A stretch of 12,912 nucleotides of DNA from positions 1 to 12,912 of the forward strand of contig CALGWX010000271.1 in the NCBI GenBank assembly GCA_937936215.1. The letters are read 5' to 3'. Under the pieces are notes generated by a model that searched no databases, was not told the DNA's origin, and saw only the letters and a list, made by a program, of their open reading frames with translations. Both the position numbers and the translations under genes were made by a program. Shown here in pieces: positions 9,934 through 12,912 of the stretch. Source of the stretch: an uncultured Burkholderiaceae bacterium (GTDB lineage: Bacteria; Pseudomonadota; Gammaproteobacteria; Burkholderiales; Burkholderiaceae_F). Numbering within the stretch: the first letter of the stretch is position 1; each line of letters starts with the position of its first letter.

Positions 9934-10984
9934 GCGCGGCGAGTATGGCTGCGGCGCGGGCGAAGTCGGCCTCGCTTTCACTGTCGAGGCGGATTTCGAG
10001 CGCCTGCGCGGACTGCCGGAAGTTGCGCTCCAGCGAGCGTCGGTAGGCGGGGTCGTAGTGCTCCTCGAGCAGCAGCCGCACCATGTCGTCCCAGCGGCGC
10101 GCCTTGGCCAGTTGCTTCCAGCGCTCGACGCGCTCGTGGCCGTGCAGCCCGACCAGGCAGTCGAGCTGCCGCAGCAGCGCCGGGACGTCCGCTTCGAAGT
10201 GGGCGTACTCGTCGCGCAGCAGGCGCACGCGTGCACCGACGTCGAGCTGCAGCCGGATGCACTCCGCGGCCCGCATGTGCTCGATCAGGGCATCGGGCAG
10301 GCGCAACTGCCCCACCTTGCGGCTTTCGGACTCGACGAACACCGGCCGCCGCGGGTCGAACTGCCGCAGGGCCCACCACAATCGCGTCTCGAAGCGCTTC
10401 TGCGTCGGTTGCGGGGACTGCGGCAGCGCACCGAGCACCGAGCCGCGATGCTCTGCGATCGCTTCCAGGTCGAGCACCTGCGCACCGCAGTCGGACAGGT
10501 GGCGCAGCAGCCGGCTCTTGCCGCTGCCGGTCGGACCGCAGATGACGCGCAGCGCGAACTTCGCGGGCCAGACCTCCAGATCGGCGATCACCTGGCGGCG
10601 GAAGGCGCGATAGCCGCCTTCGAGCTGCCGGGCTGGCCAGCCCACCGCGGTCAGCACCTGGACCATGGCCGCGCTGCGCTGGCCACCGCGCCAGCAGTAC
10701 ACCAAGGGCCGCCACCCCTTGGGCTGGGCGGCGAAGCGCTCCTCGAGATGGCGTGCGATGTTGCGGGCCACTAGCACGGCGCCACGGCGCCTGGCCGCGA
10801 ACGCCGACTCCACGTTGTGCAAAGTGCCGATCAACGCGCGCTCTTCGTCGTCGAGGACCGGGCAGTTGATCGCGCCGGGCAGATGATCCTCGGCAAACTC
10901 GCGCGGGCTGCGCACGTCGATGATCGCGTCGAAGCCGGCGAGATCGGCCATGGCCTCGGCGCAGGCAATGCTGGTGCGGAGCAT
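9929..10984 (-). CDS. selU: tRNA 2-selenouridine synthase SelU (MnmH)
   Basis: SelU replaces sulfur by selenium at the wobble 2-thiouridine (U34) of tRNA-Lys, -Glu and -Gln using selenophosphate, passing through an S-geranylated intermediate. The 351-residue protein has an N-terminal rhodanese domain (FDAIIDVRSPREFAEDHLPGA near 18-38) with active-site Cys97 in VYCWRGGQRS, the same position as in E. coli, and a C-terminal P-loop domain with Walker A GPTGSGKS (151-158). The segment VFVESESRKVG is characteristic of this family. The ATG at 10984 has no strong Shine-Dalgarno, so the start is less sure. The gene lies 51 bases downstream of tesA on the same strand, suggesting co-transcription. Selenation needs selenophosphate synthetase (selD), which is not in this window. 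Confidence 0.93.
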   Translation of the reverse strand: MLRTSIACAEAMADLAGFDAIIDVRSPREFAEDHLPGAINCPVLDDEERALIGTLHNVESAFAARRRGAVLVARNIARHLEERFAAQPKGWRPLVYCWRGGQRSAAMVQVLTAVGWPARQLEGGYRAFRRQVIADLEVWPAKFALRVICGPTGSGKSRLLRHLSDCGAQVLDLEAIAEHRGSVLGALPQSPQPTQKRFETRLWWALRQFDPRRPVFVESESRKVGQLRLPDALIEHMRAAECIRLQLDVGARVRLLRDEYAHFEADVPALLRQLDCLVGLHGHERVERWKQLAKARRWDDMVRLLLEEHYDPAYRRSLERNFRQSAQALEIRLDSESEADFARAAAILAAP

Positions 10985-11035
10985 GCGAGAAAAAGTGGCG
11001 CCCGAAGTTGCCGCCGGCGGATTCGGGCCGGGTTG

Positions 11036-11677
11036 CTACTTGCCGGCCGATCGCAGCAGCGGCGCCAGTTGCGGCCAGACGGTAGCGAGCATGCGCGGTT
11101 GCGCGCGCTCGGCGGGGTGAATGCGATCGGCCTGGAAGTAGGAGAGATCCTCCGCGAAGCCGTCGAGCAGGAAGGGCACCAGCGGCACCTTTTCCTCGGC
11201 CGCGAGCTGCGTATAGACGGCGGCGAAGCGCTCGGCGTAATCGCGGCCGTAGTTGGGCGGGATGCGCATGCCGATCAGCAGCACGCGCGCGCCGGAGGCG
11301 CGGCTGGCGCGGATCATCGCCGCCAGGTTGTCGCGCATTGTCGCCAGCGACAGCCCTCGCAGCCCGTCGTTGGCGCCGAGCTGGATGATCACGATGGCCG
11401 GACGATGCCGCTGCAGCAACTGCGGCAGCCGCGTGCGGCCGCCGCTGGTGGTCTCGCCGCTGATGCTCGCATTGACGAGGCTATACTCGCGCGCCTCCTT
11501 GGACAGCCGCTCGGCAAGCAGGCTTACCCAGCCAGTATCGCGCGGCAGCCCGTACTCGGCGGACAGGCTGTCGCCGAGCACCAGGATCACCGAGGTCTTG
11601 CCGCTGGCGGTGCTTGCCGCGGCGAGCACCGCCACCAGCAGCGCGGCACGCAGCCACGCGGCAGCCAGCTTCAGCAC
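11036..11677 (-). CDS. tesA: Secreted multifunctional esterase/lysophospholipase TesA (SGNH hydrolase)
   Basis: TesA is a periplasmic acyl-CoA thioesterase I, arylesterase and lysophospholipase L1. The 213-residue protein (E. coli 208) starts with a signal peptide (hydrophobic AALLVAVLAAAS, about 11-22; cleavage probably soon after). The SGNH residues are complete: Ser37 in LGDSLSAEYG, Gly74 in SISGET, Asn103 in GANDG, and Asp184/His187 in DRIHP. The start is the GTG at 11677, because no in-frame ATG, GTG or TTG precedes it within the sequence I read upstream and it yields a proper signal peptide. No Shine-Dalgarno is visible before it. The gene is divergent from ybbA with only 5 bases between the starts, an arrangement also known from E. 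coli. selU follows downstream. Confidence 0.95.
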   Translation of the reverse strand: MLKLAAAWLRAALLVAVLAAASTASGKTSVILVLGDSLSAEYGLPRDTGWVSLLAERLSKEAREYSLVNASISGETTSGGRTRLPQLLQRHRPAIVIIQLGANDGLRGLSLATMRDNLAAMIRASRASGARVLLIGMRIPPNYGRDYAERFAAVYTQLAAEEKVPLVPFLLDGFAEDLSYFQADRIHPAERAQPRMLATVWPQLAPLLRSAGK

Positions 11678-11682
11678 GGACG

Positions 11683-12396
11683 ATGAGTTCGCAACAACGC
11701 GCCAACGATGCGCCGACCGTGGCGCTGCAAGCGAGGGGATTGACCAAGATTGTTCAGGATGCCACTGGCCGCCTGACGATTTTGGATGATATCAACCTCG
11801 ACATCGCCGCCGGTGAAACGGTGGCGATCGTCGGTGCCTCCGGCTCCGGCAAGTCGACGCTGCTTGGCCTGCTCGCCGGGCTGGACGTGCCCACGGGCGG
11901 CGAGGTGCGGTTGTTCGGCACCAGCCTGTTCGACCACGACGAGGACGGCCGCGCCCGCGTCCGCGCGCAGAACATTGGCTTCGTCTTCCAGTCGTTCCAG
12001 CTCTTGCCGCACCTGACGGCGCTGGAGAACGTGCTGCTGCCGATGGAGCTATCGGGGCGCACGCCCGACGGCAACGATGCGATGCGCGCGGCGCGCGAGA
12101 TGCTGGCGCGCGTCGGGCTGGCCGAGCGGCTTTCGCACTACCCGAAAACACTGTCCGGCGGCGAGCAGCAGCGGGTGGCGCTGGCGCGCGCTTTCGTGCT
12201 GCGGCCGCCGCTCCTGCTGGCCGACGAGCCGACCGGAAGCCTCGACGCCCGCACCGGCGAGGCGGTGATCGAGCTGATGTTCGAGTTGAACCGCGAGCGC
12301 GGCTCCACCCTGGTGCTGGTCACGCACGACGCGCAGATCGCCGCCCGCTGCGGCCGGCGCATCGAGTTGCAGGCTGGGCGCATCGTCGGCGGCTGA
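11683..12396 (+). CDS. ybbA: ABC transporter ATP-binding protein YbbA (LolD/MacB-like family)
   Basis: The 237-residue protein (E. coli YbbA 228) is a complete ABC ATPase. It has Walker A GASGSGKS (51-58), the Q-loop Gln103 in FVFQSFQLLPHLTALENVLLP (a segment typical of the LolD/MacB/FtsE group), signature LSGGEQQR (157-164), Walker B LLLADEP (177-183), the D-loop SLDAR and His215 in VTHD. It would power a type VII-like mechanotransmission or lipoprotein-handling system. In E. coli, YbbA pairs with the large permease YbbP encoded right after it, and the substrate is unsettled. Here no permease follows: the next gene is on the opposite strand. The ATG at 11683 gives MSSQQRAND; its ribosome binding site is weak. 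An earlier in-frame start at 11614 would run antisense into tesA and is not favoured. Confidence 0.9.
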   Translation: MSSQQRANDAPTVALQARGLTKIVQDATGRLTILDDINLDIAAGETVAIVGASGSGKSTLLGLLAGLDVPTGGEVRLFGTSLFDHDEDGRARVRAQNIGFVFQSFQLLPHLTALENVLLPMELSGRTPDGNDAMRAAREMLARVGLAERLSHYPKTLSGGEQQRVALARAFVLRPPLLLADEPTGSLDARTGEAVIELMFELNRERGSTLVLVTHDAQIAARCGRRIELQAGRIVGG

Positions 12397-12413
12397 AAGG
12401 CCGTCAGTGCTTG

Positions 12414-12435
12414 GCCGCGCCCCCCATGGCGCGGC
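12414..12435. repeat. GC hairpin between convergent ybbA and nnrD
   Basis: GCCGCGCC (12414-12421) and GGCGCGGC (12428-12435) form a perfect 8-bp stem with a 6-base loop, 18 bases after the ybbA stop. It may act as a shared terminator for the convergent genes, but no T-tract follows on either strand. The remaining part of the 134-base gap (to 12530) shows no gene or recognisable site. Confidence 0.4.
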
Positions 12436-12530
12436 GGCGGTTCATCGTCGCTCTTGTTACTGCAGTCGCGCTGCGTGCGGCAAGTTCGGGCCGCGCGCGA
12501 CGCACTCTGCGCAACTTCTGAGCCTTCTCG

Positions 12531-12912
12531 CTACCGGGCGCGATCGCGCAGCGACGCCAGGCGTTTTGCCGCCAGCGGCGCGACGTCGCTCGCCACCAGC
12601 CCGATGTCGGCGCCAAAGTCGTCGGCCGCCGCGCCATGCAGCCACACCGCGGCGTAGACGGCCTGCAGGACGTCGCCGCACTGGCCTGCCAGCGCGGCGA
12701 TCATGCCGGCGAGAACGTCGCCGGTGCCCGCGCTGGCCAGCGCCGGTGACCCCGTCGGGTTGATGGCGTAGCGGCCATCCGTCGTGGCGATCACGCTGCC
12801 GGCGCCCTTGAGCACCACGAGCGCCGACAGCCGACGCGCCAGTTCGATCGCATGGCCAATGCGGTCCGCCTGCACCGCAGAGGAGGCAACGCCTAGCAGC
12901 CGCGCCGCCTCC
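12531..12912 (-). CDS. nnrD: ADP-dependent NAD(P)H-hydrate dehydratase, C-terminal part (cut by window edge)
   Basis: The frame is open to the right edge, so the gene start lies outside the window; about 127 C-terminal residues are visible. The enzyme dehydrates the damaged cofactors NADHX and NADPHX back to NADH and NADPH using ADP. The visible part begins EAARLLG, the tail of the family motif usually reading TPHPGE. It continues with VVLKGAGSVIAT, then the ribokinase-like active-site block NPTGSPALASAGTGDVLAG, and AVWLHGAAADD. The GTGD aspartate is the catalytic base of this fold. In many bacteria this domain is fused behind the NAD(P)HX epimerase domain (NnrE/YjeF_N); whether that is so here cannot be seen. 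The gene converges on ybbA. The internal GTG at 12875 is not the real start, because homologous sequence extends upstream of it. Confidence 0.93.
   Translation of the reverse strand, partial: EAARLLGVASSAVQADRIGHAIELARRLSALVVLKGAGSVIATTDGRYAINPTGSPALASAGTGDVLAGMIAALAGQCGDVLQAVYAAVWLHGAAADDFGADIGLVASDVAPLAAKRLASLRDRAR

Noticed and set aside
11614..11682. Earlier start for ybbA reading antisense through the tesA signal peptide
   Set aside because: The added Arg/Ala/Pro-rich residues are the complement of the tesA start region; ABC homology begins after 11683.
10058..11686. Plus-strand frames opposite selU and tesA
   Set aside because: Both minus-strand genes have complete active-site motifs; the plus frames have none.

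Overview
The window is a conserved housekeeping region of a high-GC proteobacterium, most likely a betaproteobacterium. Gene order tig-clpP-clpX-lon-hupB-ppiD is the classical proteobacterial proteostasis block. Protein style (HU starting MNK, Lon starting MSTT), CCA-encoding tRNAs, an HpnC-type hopanoid gene and a linked tesA/ybbA/selU group also fit. Placement below class (for example Rhodocyclales or Nitrosomonadales) is a guess from general similarity; no search was possible. Nearly all sequence is coding, and no gene-free stretch exceeds 300 bases (the largest is about 211, between lon and hupB).

Layout. Positions 1-189 hold no convincing gene, only a short hairpin. hpnC (hydroxysqualene synthase) lies on the minus strand at 190-1002. 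Divergent from it is tRNA-Leu(UAG) at 1087-1173, followed closely by trigger factor (1227-2534), clpP (2545-3186) and clpX (3206-4471), tightly spaced like an operon. A GC hairpin and a possible heat-shock promoter separate clpX from lon (4598-7012). A very long-stemmed intrinsic terminator ends lon, and a good sigma-70 promoter drives hupB (7224-7496). tRNA-Val(UAC) and tRNA-Asp(GUC) follow, then an intrinsic terminator at 7788-7819, then the membrane-anchored PpiD-type foldase (7860-9776).

From 9929 to 11677 the minus strand carries selU and tesA. tesA is divergent from the ABC ATPase gene ybbA (11683-12396), with only 5 bases between the two start codons. The window ends inside a minus-strand ADP-dependent NAD(P)H-hydrate dehydratase (nnrD), cut at the right edge.

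How the genes work together: trigger factor receives nascent chains at the ribosome, ClpXP and Lon degrade damaged or regulatory proteins, HU organises the nucleoid and is a known Lon substrate in E. coli, and PpiD helps fold proteins emerging in the periplasm. The right-hand genes serve tRNA wobble modification, periplasmic ester hydrolysis, an ABC system of uncertain substrate, and repair of damaged nicotinamide cofactors. I saw no mobile element, CRISPR array, defence system or clearly novel system. The points worth a second look are small: a mismatch in the tRNA-Leu anticodon stem, an ybbA without its usual permease, the near-absent tesA/ybbA spacer, the long hupB leader, the possible heat-shock promoter of lon, and an hpnC whose usual partner is not next to it in the visible sequence.
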